Positions 24,340 to 34,800 of a stretch of 41,795 bases of DNA are shown here, one piece after another. Source of the stretch: Candidatus Anammoxibacter sp. (GTDB taxonomy: Bacteria > Planctomycetota > Brocadiia > Brocadiales > Anammoxibacteraceae). The notes beneath the pieces are model-generated. The model did no database searches, was not told the DNA's origin, and saw nothing but the letters and a program-made list of their open reading frames with translations. The stretch spans positions 1 through 41,795 of the forward strand of contig JAIQZQ010000048.1 of assembly GCA_021777105.1 (NCBI GenBank), written 5' to 3'. Numbering within the stretch: the first letter of the stretch is position 1; the number at the start of each line of letters is the position of its first letter. Made by a program: the position numbers and the translations under genes.

Positions 24340-24519
24340 TGTTTTTTTCCAATCCTTAATTTCAAAGTCTTTGCAGATTTTTGATGCAAGCTGATCAATA
24401 ATTTCTTTATGCCTCGGTACTTCAGTTTTAAATTTACCTTTGCCGACTATAGTGTGACGGCTTCCTTCTCTTACAAAGCAAGCTCCGTTTTTATATAACC
24501 ACTTTGCTTTGCTCTTAAA
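24340..24519 (-). pseudogene. hicA: Truncated HicA-family toxin
   Basis: An open frame with no start codon between a stop at 24520-24522 and the hicB ATG. It reads WLYKNGACFVREGSRHTIVG and VPRHKEIIDQLASKI, matching the dsRNA-binding-like HicA mRNA interferase, including the active-site histidine in GSRHTI. The first 10-15 residues are missing, and no stop separates it from hicB (the frame runs into MKYRAV). It is a remnant of a hicAB toxin-antitoxin module. Confidence 0.75.
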
Positions 24520-24598
24520 TTAGTGAAGATGTGTGTGGATTTGTGGTTAATTTGCTTTTGCTTTCTACATATTGATGGGAACCGGCCATGGTCATACA

Positions 24599-24898
24599 TT
24601 AGAAGTCGCATAGTTCCCAGTCTTCCGTGCCGACGGGGACAACATGCATTTCACCGGTATAGCCGTCATACTTGTATTCCCACTCAACCCCGTCTTTTTC
24701 GTAATATTGAATCGCAATTTCGTCTTTATATCCAAGTTCCAGCAACTCATAATGCGCTATAGACATGGAAACACCATATTTTTTTGAATATGAAGAAACG
24801 AGCTCTTTTATTCTATTTGTGAAAAGCCATTTTTTTGCGTGTCGTTTCCGCTCTTCTGCTGTAAGTTTACGAACATTTCTATTTCTATTCTTTTTCAT
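24599..24898 (-). CDS. Small hypothetical protein
   Basis: A 99-residue protein of unknown function. The basic N-terminus (KKNRNRNVRK) is followed by LTAEERKRHAKKWLFTN, a helical phrase I have seen in small unknown accessory proteins. A helix-rich middle (IKELVSSYSKKYGVSMSIAHYELLELGYKDEI) comes next, then an aromatic, acidic end. It has no membrane segment or signal peptide. It sits between the hicAB remnant and selO, bordered by repeats. It could be an antitoxin-like regulator, but no toxin partner is evident. Confidence 0.55.
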   Translation of the reverse strand: MKKNRNRNVRKLTAEERKRHAKKWLFTNRIKELVSSYSKKYGVSMSIAHYELLELGYKDEIAIQYYEKDGVEWEYKYDGYTGEMHVVPVGTEDWELCDF

Positions 24899-24900
24899 TT

Positions 24901-25045
24901 AAATGAATCCTTAAAAGGGAGGCTTAAACATCCCCCTGCCGGCAGTCAGACCTTTTTCCCTTTTTGTTTTTATCTGTGTAATCGATGGTTTTTCTGCTTT
25001 TCGTTTTTGCTTTTATCTGTGAAATCTGTGGTTTGCTTTTGATTT
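24901..25045. repeat. Dispersed repeat block upstream of the small hypothetical gene
   Basis: Begins with AATGAATCCTTAAAAGGGAG (24904-24923), which recurs in inverted form near 37975-37995. It is followed by stretches related to ATCTGTGTAATC and ATCTGTGAAATCTGTGG, a phrase repeated near 26640-26720 and 39240-39290. No gene is present. Confidence 0.6.
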
Positions 25046-25079
25046 TTTTAATAGAAGGTGAATCATTTTGATACGTCGT

Positions 25080-26534
25080 TTAGGTGCCGCAAAATGTTTG
25101 ATATGATTTGTCTCTATCTTTGGCTTGATCCTGGTACTCTGATGTATGTGATAATAACTGATATGGGGATTGGAGCGCTTGCAAAAATTTCTCAGCAGCA
25201 ACAGGAGAGTTGGCTTGTTGACATTGTTGGAGCGCGGCTTCCATGTGATGATTCCGTGGGATCACCACAGGATTATGTTGCGCCATCAATTTTTGAGCTT
25301 GTTGATTACTGATTCCTTGTTTTTTGAGTCGTTGTTTCCAAACGTCAGACCACCCTTTTAGAACTTCAGATTTGTCATTACTATTTTCATCTGAACTTAA
25401 CGATTGGGTCAGCTTATTGAAACTTATAGTGTAATCTAATTCTTCCGTTTTTAATGTATCAAGTAATGAGGTGATCAGGTTTTTATCGTCAGGTTCAATG
25501 GCACTGATGCCAATTTTTTTTGCCATCATATCAGTATAAGCCTGATTAAAGCGATTTGGGAAGTTTTGAATAAGCGGCTGCAACTTATCAATAGCCGTGT
25601 TGTTATCTGAGTCTATCAATGGTAGTAAACATTCCGCGAGTCTTGCTAAGTTCCATTGAGCGATGTCCGGTTGCTGCATAAAGGCATAACGCCCATGCGC
25701 ATCGATGGAACTGTAGACAGTCTGCGGATCGTAAATACCCATCATAGCGCATGGACCATAGTCGATGGTTTCACCCGATATCGCCATGTTATCGGTATTC
25801 ATCACTCCATGGATAAAGCCAACACGCAGCCATTGCACAATAAGTTCAATTTGTTTCTCAATGATGTTGTCAAGCAGCATAATGTAAGGATCGGTATTGT
25901 CTTCAAGACAATTTGGGTAGTGACGTTGTATGGCGAAATCGCAGAGTGTCTTGATAGCTTGAGTATTGTTTCGCGCGTAAAAATATTGAAAGTTGCCGAC
26001 TCGAAGATGACTAGAGGCAACGCGGGTGACTATCGCGCCGGGTAACGGCGTTTCACGATGCACGGTCTCGCCCGTGGCGACAACGGCAAGACTGCGGGTA
26101 GTCGCAATACCCAGCGCATTCATGGCTTCACTCATAATAAATTCGCGTATGGCCGGGCCAAGCGCGCAGCGACCATCGCCATTGCGAGAAAAAGCGTTAC
26201 GCCCTGAGCCTTTTAACTGAATATCCCATTTCTTGCCTGATTTATCCAGCGCTTCACCCAGCAGATGCGCGCGGCCATCGCCTAACTGCGGGACAAAGTG
26301 GCCAAATTGATGTCCCGCATAGGCCATGGAAAGTGGATCTGAACCCGGCAATAATTGATTACCGGAAAAAGCTTGCGCTAAAGCAACCGGGTCCCGGCTT
26401 AACTCCATTGGGATCTGAAGTTGTTCAGCAAGTTTTGCATTCCACAAAAACAGTTTTGGATTTTTGACCGGAGTTGGGTTATTTTTATGGTAAAATTCCT
26501 CGCTTAAGCGAGAATAAGTATTTTCAAACTTCAT
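25080..26534 (-). CDS. selO: Protein adenylyltransferase SelO (YdiU)
   Basis: A 484-residue SelO pseudokinase, which transfers AMP to Ser/Thr/Tyr of target proteins and is linked to oxidative stress. Family blocks seen: [34 protein letters not shown], and the metal and active-site run HGVMNTDN with DYGP. The chain ends FCGT, so a cysteine sits third from the end, where animal SelO has selenocysteine. ATG 26534 is chosen because the family start [15 protein letters not shown] follows and AAGGA lies upstream; the frame opens 25 codons earlier. It is flanked on both sides by dispersed repeats, and its style differs from the surrounding genes, which suggests transfer from another lineage. Confidence 0.95.
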   Translation of the reverse strand: MKFENTYSRLSEEFYHKNNPTPVKNPKLFLWNAKLAEQLQIPMELSRDPVALAQAFSGNQLLPGSDPLSMAYAGHQFGHFVPQLGDGRAHLLGEALDKSGKKWDIQLKGSGRNAFSRNGDGRCALGPAIREFIMSEAMNALGIATTRSLAVVATGETVHRETPLPGAIVTRVASSHLRVGNFQYFYARNNTQAIKTLCDFAIQRHYPNCLEDNTDPYIMLLDNIIEKQIELIVQWLRVGFIHGVMNTDNMAISGETIDYGPCAMMGIYDPQTVYSSIDAHGRYAFMQQPDIAQWNLARLAECLLPLIDSDNNTAIDKLQPLIQNFPNRFNQAYTDMMAKKIGISAIEPDDKNLITSLLDTLKTEELDYTISFNKLTQSLSSDENSNDKSEVLKGWSDVWKQRLKKQGISNQQAQKLMAQHNPVVIPRNHHMEAALQQCQQANSPVAAEKFLQALQSPYQLLSHTSEYQDQAKDRDKSYQTFCGT

Positions 26535-26573
26535 TCGAACTGATCCTTGATATGGATTGTGATGTAATGCCGA

Positions 26574-26844
26574 AAAAGGAAGGCTAAAGCCTTCCCACCA
26601 CAAGCGCACAATGTGGCTTGTTTTTTGATTTTTAATCTGTGAATATCTGTATGGATTTGCGGTGGATTTGATTTTGCTTTTAATCCGTGTAAATCTGCGT
26701 TATCTGTGTCATCCGTGTTCTATCGCTTTTGGTTTTTAAATGTTATTTTATTTATTCTATACGGAGTATAGTTTAGGTCAGTGTAGTTCAAGTCAGGAGA
26801 CTTGAACCAACAAAGAAGGCATCCCCTACCCGCAACGCGCTAGT
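26574..26844. repeat. Repeat cluster between selO and the MFS gene
   Basis: Three elements follow each other. A palindrome GGAAGGCTAAAGCCTTCC lies at 26578-26595. Next comes a run of ATCTGTGAATATCTG / AATCCGTGTAAATCTGCG phrases (26634-26725). Last is a module TTTAGGTCAGTGTAGTTCAA ... GACTTGAACCAACAAAG ... CATCCCCTACCCGCA (26771-26835). The last module recurs inverted and rearranged at 37890-37970. No gene is present. Confidence 0.7.
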
Positions 26845-28026
26845 TTACGCCGCCGAGGTTTTAATTCTTGTAAAACCTGAAATTGCCAGGCCGATTGCGG
26901 CAATACCGCTTATGATAAAAAAGAGGTTGGCATGGCCGGAGCTTATAATTGAACCGGCAAGCATTGCGCCGCAGAAAGTGCCGAAATATTGGCACATGTT
27001 AAAAACGCCCAGGGTGGTTCCCGTATATTTTTTAGGAGCCAGTTTTGAAACGGCTGAAGGCATTAAAGGCTCAAGAACCGCATGGCCGGTATAGTACGCA
27101 AAAAAACCGCAAAGCAGTCTAAACAGATGGTTCTCAGAGCAGGCTATTACGGCAATTGAAACCGCGATAAGGCCAAAACCAAACAGCAGGAAATGTTTTG
27201 CGTAGCCTCTGTCGGCCAACCTTGAGCAACCCATCATAACGGTAATGCCCAGAAAAGTCATGGGCACATATATTTTCCACATATGAAGCATGTGATAATG
27301 CTGTTTTAAAACAAGGGGCACGGCAAAAAACACGGCTGTCATGCATAAATTTTTAATAAAGCCGCTTAAATCAAGCTTCCACAACTCTTTGCCTTTTAAA
27401 ACCTGCCCCCAATGGGTAAAAGCGCTCTCTCCATCGTTATTTGTCGGCAATTTATGTTTGATAGGCTCCTTCAGGAAAAAAGTCAAAACCGTCATACTTG
27501 CCAACGCCAAAAACAGACATATCCAAAACAGATACTGCACATGCCATGCGCCGCCTACCAATGGGCCCACAATCATGCCTATTGTAATTGACGCCCCTAT
27601 GGCCATACCCATAAACGCCATTGATGTGTTTCTGCGCGACTCGTCGGTTGCGTCTGATATCCACGCAAGACATGACGAAGCTATTGCGCCGCTGCCCTGC
27701 AACAATCTGGCGCACATAAGCCAGTATATGTCGCTTGTAAGGCCGGCGATAATGCTGCCTCCGGCAAACAGGGCCAAACCAAGTATGATAATAGATTTTC
27801 GCCCGTATTTATCGCTCAACAATCCGAACGGAACCTGAAAAAGCGTCTGCGTAAGCCCATACGCGCCCATTGTAATGCCCACTAAAAACGGTGTTGCTCC
27901 TTGCAACCCATGCACATAGATTGAGAAAACAGGGAGTAAAAGCGACAAGCCCAGTATCCTGGAGCTTAGAACAAGGCTCATGCCGAAAATAGACCGTTTT
28001 TCACTTGATGTAAACTTTGATATCAT
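26845..28026 (-). CDS. MFS transporter (YajR-like)
   Basis: A 393-residue major facilitator with about 12 predicted membrane helices. Motif A between helices 2 and 3 is clear (GLLSDKYGRK, 68-77), and RLLQGSGAIASSCLAWISD with DESRR fits the drug:H+ antiporter-1 side of the superfamily. The overall pattern resembles E. coli YajR without its C-terminal YAM domain. The substrate is unknown; drug or metabolite efflux is the usual guess. It is a single gene, flanked on both sides by dispersed repeats. Confidence 0.9.
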   Translation of the reverse strand: MISKFTSSEKRSIFGMSLVLSSRILGLSLLLPVFSIYVHGLQGATPFLVGITMGAYGLTQTLFQVPFGLLSDKYGRKSIIILGLALFAGGSIIAGLTSDIYWLMCARLLQGSGAIASSCLAWISDATDESRRNTSMAFMGMAIGASITIGMIVGPLVGGAWHVQYLFWICLFLALASMTVLTFFLKEPIKHKLPTNNDGESAFTHWGQVLKGKELWKLDLSGFIKNLCMTAVFFAVPLVLKQHYHMLHMWKIYVPMTFLGITVMMGCSRLADRGYAKHFLLFGFGLIAVSIAVIACSENHLFRLLCGFFAYYTGHAVLEPLMPSAVSKLAPKKYTGTTLGVFNMCQYFGTFCGAMLAGSIISSGHANLFFIISGIAAIGLAISGFTRIKTSAA

Positions 28027-28060
28027 AAATTAATCGCCAATTTAAAAATTTGAAAAAAAC

Positions 28061-28427
28061 CGCGCAGGCATCATTGCCTGTGTTTCAATTGATCACAGGC
28101 AGGGAAGCCTGCGCCACTATAAATATATTTCAATAGAGAGCTTGCCTGAAAAATTACTTGAGGAGGAAAAAAAAAATTTGCAATCAAGAGGGGCTCGCGC
28201 CTTATTAACAAACGAAAAAGGGAGGCTAAAGCCTCCCCTTTACCGCTAAAATTAAAAATCGTTAATCCTTGTTCTTAAATCGCTTTTAATCAAAAACGCT
28301 CTTTTAATCGTAATTGTTTTTACAGTGAATCATAAAAAGTGAGGCTAAAGCCTCCCCTACCCTCTAAAATCGCTTTTAAGCGGTAATCTTTTTTATGTTG
28401 GGTTTCATTTCATTCTACCCAACCTAC
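28061..28427. repeat. Four intergenic repeat elements downstream of gyrA
   Basis: About 400 bases without a gene. They hold a compound hairpin with GCGCAGGC (28062-28069) pairing GCCTGCGC (28107-28114). Two palindromes follow: GGGAGGCTAAAGCCTCCC at 28220-28237 and GTGAGGCTAAAGCCTCCC at 28339-28356. The last is a GTTGGGTTTC ... TACCCAACCTAC element at 28395-28427, whose inverted copy lies at 39318-39350. That element is just past the gyrA stop and could serve as its terminator. Confidence 0.7.
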
Positions 28428-28435
28428 TCTTCGCC

Positions 28436-31066
28436 TTAATCATCGTCCCCGGTTTCATCGCCTTCGTCATCCGCCGTAGTTTCTCCGTCATCTATATCGT
28501 TATCAACCGAAGGCGCGCCTTCGGTTTCCGGATTTTCGTCAAACGCTACGGTTTCACCATTCTCCATATTGTCATCATCCAAAGGCTCGCCATCTTCGCC
28601 TTCTTCACCGCCAACGTTTATCAAATGGGCGACGGCTACTAATTTATCATCGCCGGTTAAGGATATAACGCTAACACCCTGGGTGTTGCGGCCTATAGTC
28701 CTGATCTGGTTTACCGGCGTTCTAACCACCTTGCCGCCTGAAGTTATCAGTATCAGTTCATCCTCTTCTTTTACCACTTTTAAACCAATAACCTTGCCGT
28801 TGCGCTCGTTAACCTTTATATTTATAATGCCAAGGCCGCCTCTGGACTGCAACCTGTATTCGTCAAAAGAAGTTCGTTTACCGAAACCTTTATCGCATAC
28901 GGTCAAAAGCGTAGCCTCTTTGTCAACCACAATCAAATCGACAACGTTGTCGCCTTTCTGCAAGCTAATACCTTTAACGCCCCTGGCTGCGCGGCCCATG
29001 CTTCGCACCTCGTTTTCCGGGAATCTGATTGATTTGCCCATTTCAGTGCCAAGCGCAAGCTCCTGATCGCCTTGAGTAAGTTTAACTCCAATTAATTTCT
29101 CGCCTTCATCCAGGGTTATAGCGATAATGCCGCCGCGTTTAGGTTTGCCGAACGCCCGCAAAACAACCTTTTTGATGGTTCCCATTTGCGTAGCCATAGC
29201 CAATTGGCGGTCGTCAAATTCGCGAACAGGTATCATTGAAGTTATTTTCTCGTTCTCTTTCAACTCCAGCAGATTTATAATCGCTCTGCCTTTTGATGTG
29301 CGGTCAAGATCAGGTATGTCGTAAACCTTTAGCCAATATACCTTGCCCTGATCTGTAAAAAACAGGATGTAGTCATGAGTTGAAGCGATGAAAAGGTGCT
29401 CAACAAAATCGTCCTTTTTCAGGTCGGCGCCTATAACGCCTTTGCCGCCCCTTCGCTGCTGCCGGAATGTAGTCAGAGGCAATCTCTTTATATAACCGGC
29501 ATGCGTTATGGTAACGGCCACATCCTCTTCGGTTATTAAATCCTCGCGTCTGAATTCGTCGAGTTCGCCGGCTATTTCAGAGCGGCGCGGATCAGCAAAT
29601 TTCCTCTTTATCTCTTGCAAGTCTTCCTTAATAATGGTAAACACCCGGCTCTCATCGCTTAAAATAGCCTCAAAATCCTTTATCTCTTCTTTCAGTTTGT
29701 TGTATTCCTCTTCAATCTTGCCCTGCTCAAGGTTGGTCAACCTTTGCAGTCGCATTTCCAGAATAGCCTTTGCCTGTATTTCTGAAAGCTCAAATCGTTT
29801 AACCAACGCCGCATTTGCGTCTTCAACGGTTTTTGAGGATTTAATAATTTCAATCACTTCATCTATATTGGACAGGGCTATCAGCAAACCTTCAAGGATA
29901 TGCGCCCGCTCCTTTGCCCTGTTTAATAGAAACTGGGTTCTCCGCCTGATAACTTCCTTGCGGTGAACAACATATTCATCAATCAATTGCCTCAAGTTCA
30001 GGGTTTTAGGCTTGCCGTCAACCAAGGCAATGGTGTTTATGCTGAAAGTATCCTGAAGTTTTGTGTGTTTATAGAGCTTATTCAGAACGACCTCTTCACA
30101 TTCGTCCCTCTTAAGCTCAATTACCAGCCTGTTTCCATCGCGGTCGCTTTCATTGCGCACTTCTGAAATGCCTTCAAGCACTTCCTCTTTTACAAGTTCG
30201 GCTATTCTTTCAAGTATCTTTTCCCTGTTGATTTGATAAGGAATCTCAGTGGCGACTATCTTCTTTCTGCCAGTCTTAGTTGTCTCAATATGTGTTTTGG
30301 CCCTTACAATAACAGAGCCGCGGCCGGTGAGGTACCCATCCCTGATGCCGTACGATCCGCAAATTATCGCGCCTGTTGGGAAATCAGGGCCTTTGATAAC
30401 CGTCATTAACTCTTCAATCGTCACTTCAGGATTTTCAATTACCATTGTAATCCCGTCGCAGATTTCGCCGACGTTGTGAGGCGGTATGCTTGTGGCCATG
30501 CCCACGGCTATGCCTGAGCTGCCGTTGCAGAGAAGGTTTGGATATTTGCCGGGCAGGACGGTCGGCTCCTGCCTGGTTTCGTCGTAATTTGGCTGGAAGT
30601 CAACCGTGTCTAAAGCAAGATCGTCTAAAAGCTCCATTGCCACGCTCGTCATCCTGGCTTCAGTATAACGCATGGCAGCCGGCGGATCGCCGTCTATGGA
30701 TCCGAAATTACCCTGGCCCTGAATTGTGGTGTACCTGTAATTGAAATCCTGCCCCATTCTTACCAAAGTTGGGTAAACAACCGCTTCGCCGTGAGGATGG
30801 TAGTTGCCGGTTGTGTCGCCGCAAATCTTGGCGCATTTCCTGAATTTGGCTTTTGGGGCCAGTTTCAAATCATTCATCGCCACTAAAATGCGCCTTTGCG
30901 AAGGCTTTAAACCATCGCGAACGTCGGGCAACGCGCGGCTCATAATAACACTCATTGCAAAAGTGAGATATGAGTCGTTCATTTCACTCTCAATTGAATG
31001 TTCTTTAATGTTTTCTTTTACAGCCTCTACCTCTACAGCCTCAATCTCTTCTTTTGATTCATCCAT
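28436..31066 (-). CDS. gyrA: DNA gyrase subunit A
   Basis: An 876-residue GyrA, the DNA-breaking subunit of gyrase. The catalytic tyrosine is Y134 in AAMRYTEAR, and the gyrase-specific GyrA box QRRGGKG is near residue 535, which rules out ParC. In the quinolone pocket, [10 protein letters not shown] places Ala95 and Pro99 where E. coli has Ser83 and Asp87. The C-terminal beta-pinwheel is followed by a strongly acidic tail of about 55 residues. gyrB is not adjacent. It is the last gene of a run dnaE, MBL hydrolase, gyrA on the minus strand with gaps of about 75 bases, so these may be co-transcribed. No clear ribosome binding site precedes ATG 31066. Confidence 0.98.
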   Translation of the reverse strand: MDESKEEIEAVEVEAVKENIKEHSIESEMNDSYLTFAMSVIMSRALPDVRDGLKPSQRRILVAMNDLKLAPKAKFRKCAKICGDTTGNYHPHGEAVVYPTLVRMGQDFNYRYTTIQGQGNFGSIDGDPPAAMRYTEARMTSVAMELLDDLALDTVDFQPNYDETRQEPTVLPGKYPNLLCNGSSGIAVGMATSIPPHNVGEICDGITMVIENPEVTIEELMTVIKGPDFPTGAIICGSYGIRDGYLTGRGSVIVRAKTHIETTKTGRKKIVATEIPYQINREKILERIAELVKEEVLEGISEVRNESDRDGNRLVIELKRDECEEVVLNKLYKHTKLQDTFSINTIALVDGKPKTLNLRQLIDEYVVHRKEVIRRRTQFLLNRAKERAHILEGLLIALSNIDEVIEIIKSSKTVEDANAALVKRFELSEIQAKAILEMRLQRLTNLEQGKIEEEYNKLKEEIKDFEAILSDESRVFTIIKEDLQEIKRKFADPRRSEIAGELDEFRREDLITEEDVAVTITHAGYIKRLPLTTFRQQRRGGKGVIGADLKKDDFVEHLFIASTHDYILFFTDQGKVYWLKVYDIPDLDRTSKGRAIINLLELKENEKITSMIPVREFDDRQLAMATQMGTIKKVVLRAFGKPKRGGIIAITLDEGEKLIGVKLTQGDQELALGTEMGKSIRFPENEVRSMGRAARGVKGISLQKGDNVVDLIVVDKEATLLTVCDKGFGKRTSFDEYRLQSRGGLGIINIKVNERNGKVIGLKVVKEEDELILITSGGKVVRTPVNQIRTIGRNTQGVSVISLTGDDKLVAVAHLINVGGEEGEDGEPLDDDNMENGETVAFDENPETEGAPSVDNDIDDGETTADDEGDETGDDD

Positions 31067-31143
31067 AATTTATATCAATGTTTGGTTAAACAAACGGAAA
31101 ATAGCGTTAAAAATAATGCGCAACTCTCTTCAACTTGGTTGCG

Positions 31144-31815
31144 TTACACCTGCTCGCAAGCTAAAAACGGGTTGTGATCGCGCTCCTGTAATATAGTTGT
31201 ATCCTCGCCGTGGCCGGGGTATACAACGGTGTCGCCGCTAAGGGTGAGAAGCTTATCTTTAATCTCCCTTAACAAAGTCTCCATATCGCCGCTCGGCAAA
31301 TCCGTGCGTCCTATGCTGCCGCTAAAGAGTGAATCGCCTGAAAAAAGAATGGGAGAGTTTTCATCCTTTGCTCCGCCGTTCTCGTTGTTATAGAGAAGAC
31401 AGATTCCGCCTTTTGTGTGGCCCGGCACATGAATCACCTCAAAATCCTCGCCTTCAAACGACACTACGTCATTATGCCGCAAATCCCTGTCCGACGGCGG
31501 CGATTTGTACCGTTTACCGCCAAGCAGAGAAAGGTTCAGGTATTCGCTGGTCAACATTGGAGCGTCATCAACATGGACGCATATCCGTATATCCGGGTAA
31601 ACCTCTTTTATTCGCAGATTGCCGCCAATATGGTCGCCGTGGCCGTGAGTGTTTACAATTATAGTCGGCGTCAAACCGTTCTTTTCGCAATAATCTATCA
31701 AAAAATCAGGGTCGCCGCCCGGATCAATAAACATCGCGTTGCCGGAGCCCTCCTTGACAACAACGTAACAACACGACTCTAAAGGGCCGACAAAAAATCG
31801 TTCAATTTTAATCAT
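31144..31815 (-). CDS. MBL-fold metallo-hydrolase (glyoxalase II-like)
   Basis: A 223-residue metallo-beta-lactamase-fold hydrolase. The binuclear zinc ligands are all visible: H57-x-H59-x-D61-H62 (THGHGDH), H133 (PGHTKGG), D161 (SGDSLF) and H202 (PGHGEDT). Size and pattern match YcbL/GloB-like enzymes that hydrolyse thioesters such as S-lactoylglutathione; the true substrate is open. It sits between dnaE and gyrA on the same strand with about 75-base gaps. Confidence 0.92.
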   Translation of the reverse strand: MIKIERFFVGPLESCCYVVVKEGSGNAMFIDPGGDPDFLIDYCEKNGLTPTIIVNTHGHGDHIGGNLRIKEVYPDIRICVHVDDAPMLTSEYLNLSLLGGKRYKSPPSDRDLRHNDVVSFEGEDFEVIHVPGHTKGGICLLYNNENGGAKDENSPILFSGDSLFSGSIGRTDLPSGDMETLLREIKDKLLTLSGDTVVYPGHGEDTTILQERDHNPFLACEQV

Positions 31816-31890
31816 TCAGGGATTTTAGCGCTTTTCATTTTTACGGTCAACAGGAAAAGAAATTATCAAGCCTTTAGGTGACAAATCCGC

Positions 31891-34800
31891 TTAATTTGAC
31901 TTCCAGGCAGGCATAAACGAGATCTTTTCAGGCCCTAAAATATTCTCCATATCATCTCTGAACTTATCGCTCACCGTTACATAAAATCTGTTGCCCACGT
32001 CAATCCTGACGCGCCGATTATCAGTGGTCGGCATTTGCAGGCTTACAGGGCATTTGCCTTTATTGCCGCTAAGTTTCCCACGCAATTCAAGGAGATTCGG
32101 CTCTTTAATGTGCGACTCATCCAGCATCAAAGTAACATTTCCGCACAATTTTTTATGCGCCTCTTCCGCAGGTATAACCTCCTTTATCCTTATTGAAGGG
32201 CCGGAACCTTTAAACCCAATCTGCCCCTTGACAAAAATAACCTGATTTACCTCAAAATGCTCTTTGTATTTTGCCAGCTGCGTCTTAAAAACCACGCACA
32301 TCGCAAGGCCCTCAAAGTCCTCAATAGTCACATACGCCATAGGGTCGCCCTTTTTAGTCACGCTGGTCTTTAATTCAGTTACTATGCCGCCTAAAAAGAC
32401 GTCGTCGCCTTCAGGTAGTTCAGCAAGGCTTGCGGTAGACATCTTTGTATACAACTTTAACACATCCTCATATTTTGCAAGTGGGTGGGAGCTTACGTAA
32501 AAACCCACGCTATCCTTTTCAGCGTTTAACATTTCCGTTTCAGTCCACTCTTCAACCACGGGCAGCGTCTCGGCTTCAGGCATCATCTGGAACTCATCAT
32601 CCTCGTCGCCAAATAGCGACATCTGCCTGTTGTTGCGATCCGCGCTCTGCAAATTTGCTATTTGAAGCGCGCTTTCAACCCCGGCAATAAGTTGCGCCCT
32701 GTGCCCGGGCAACGAATCCATGCTGCCTGACTTTATAAGGCTCTCAATTACCTGTTTATTGGCGACCCTAAGGTCAACCTTGCCGCAAAAATCAGCCAGA
32801 GACTTATAACCTCCCGACTTTTTGCGCTCTTTAATTATAGAGGTTATCGCCTTGTCGCCCACATTCTTTATCGCTCCCAGGCCGAACCTCGCCCTGTTTT
32901 CAGCTATCATTGTAAAGCCGGACATACTCTCATTAACACAAGGCGGCAACACATCTATCCCCATCCTGCGGCACTCGGCCATATAACCCACGACTTTCTC
33001 ATTGTTCTGCATTTCGCAATTTAGTTGCGCAACCATGTACTGAGTCGGGTAGTTTGTTTTAAGGTATGCGGTTTGATATGTGATAACAGCGTAAGCCGCT
33101 GAATGCGATTTGTTAAAACCGTATCCGGCGAAAAACTCCATCAATTCAAATATTTTTATAGCAACATCTTTAGGCACGCCGTTCTTAACGGAACCGTCAA
33201 TAAACTTGCCCTTAAACTTCGCCATAACCTCGGGCTTCTTTTTACCCATGGCCTTGCGCAGGTTATCGGCTTCATTCAACGTAAAGTCGGCCAGACGGTT
33301 GGCGATTCTCATAACCTGCTCCTGATACAGAATAACCCCGTGAGTCTCCTTTAAAAGCGGCTCAAGCTTGGGATGCAGATACGTCGGCTGCTGCCTGCCG
33401 TGGCGGCACTCCACAAACGTGTCAACCATGCCGCTACCCAACGGGCCCGGCCGGTATAAAGCTATAAGCGGTTTTATGTCGTCAAAACAATCAGGTTTCA
33501 ACTTTAACAGCAGCTCCCTTATGCCACGGCTGGTTTCAACCTGAAAGACGCCCTTAACTTCTCCGCGCGAAAGAAGATCGTATGTCTTTTTGTCGTCCAT
33601 CGGGATTTTTGCAATATCAATGTCCTTGCCCGTCGTCTCCTTTATAAGCTCAACCGCCTTTACAATAACGGTTATCTTGCGCAATCCCAAAAAGTCAGCC
33701 TTAAGCAAGCCTATGTGGTCTACAACGGCCACGTCCTCAAATTGTGTGACAACTGCGTCGCCGTTCTTGGCCAATGGAAGGTAGTCGGTTAACGGCCTGT
33801 CCGAAATCACCAGGCCGGCCGCATGGGTTGAAATGTGCCTGCACTGCCCCTCAAGTTTGGTTGAAATATCCCAAAGTTTCTTTATATCCGGCCTCTGATC
33901 AAGCAATGCCTGCAATTCAGGCGTCTGTTCACGCGCTTCCTCAAGCGTTATGCCCAATGCAGGCGGTATAAGTTTTGCGATATTGTTCACTTCGGCTAGA
34001 GGTATATCCAGCACGCGTCCCACATCCCGTATGGCCGCCTTTGCCTTCATGCGGCCAAATGTTATGATCTGCGCCACATTGCTGTCGCCCCCATACTTTT
34101 TGCGCACATACTCAATAACCTTGTCCCTGCCTTCGGCGCAAAAATCTATATCAAGGTCAGGCATATTAACCCTTTCAGAGTTCAGGAACCTCTCAAAAAG
34201 CAGATCGTTTGAAATAGGATCAATATTGGTTATGCCTAATGAATACGCCACAATACTGCCGGCGCCGGATCCCCTGCCGGAAGCCTGTATTCGATTCTTA
34301 ATCGAGAAATTGATAAAATCCCACACAATCAGGAAATAATCGACAAATCCCATATCAACAATAACTTTAAGCTCGTGATCAAGACGCTCCTTAATCACCC
34401 CCTCAACCTTGTCAACATTGTATATTTTCAGCATGTTTGTTTCGCACAGAAGTCTAAGGAACTGGTCGTTCGGCATGCCTTCCTTATAATCAACCCCCGT
34501 GTCTCCCGTAGGCACATATGCCGGCAAATGCACACTGCCGAACTCAATCTCAACATTGCAACGGTCCGCTATTTTAGCCGTGTTGGAGATAGCTTCGGGA
34601 ATATCCGCAAATATCTCCGCCATCTCTTCCTGGCTTTTAAAATAGAACTCCCGGCTGCTAAACTGCATCCTGTTTTTGTCCGCAAATTTCTTCTGCGTAT
34701 TTATGCACAACAATACGTCCTGAACCGTAGCGTCCTCCGCCGTCATATAATGCACATCATTCGTGGCCGCAAGCTGTATACCCAACTCCCGGCTAATTCT

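Noticed and set aside
24152..24352. A 66-residue intact gene from TTG 24352
   Set aside because: The first part is a wrong-frame reading of HicB; the real HicB start is ATG 24339 in another frame, so this is part of a pseudogene.
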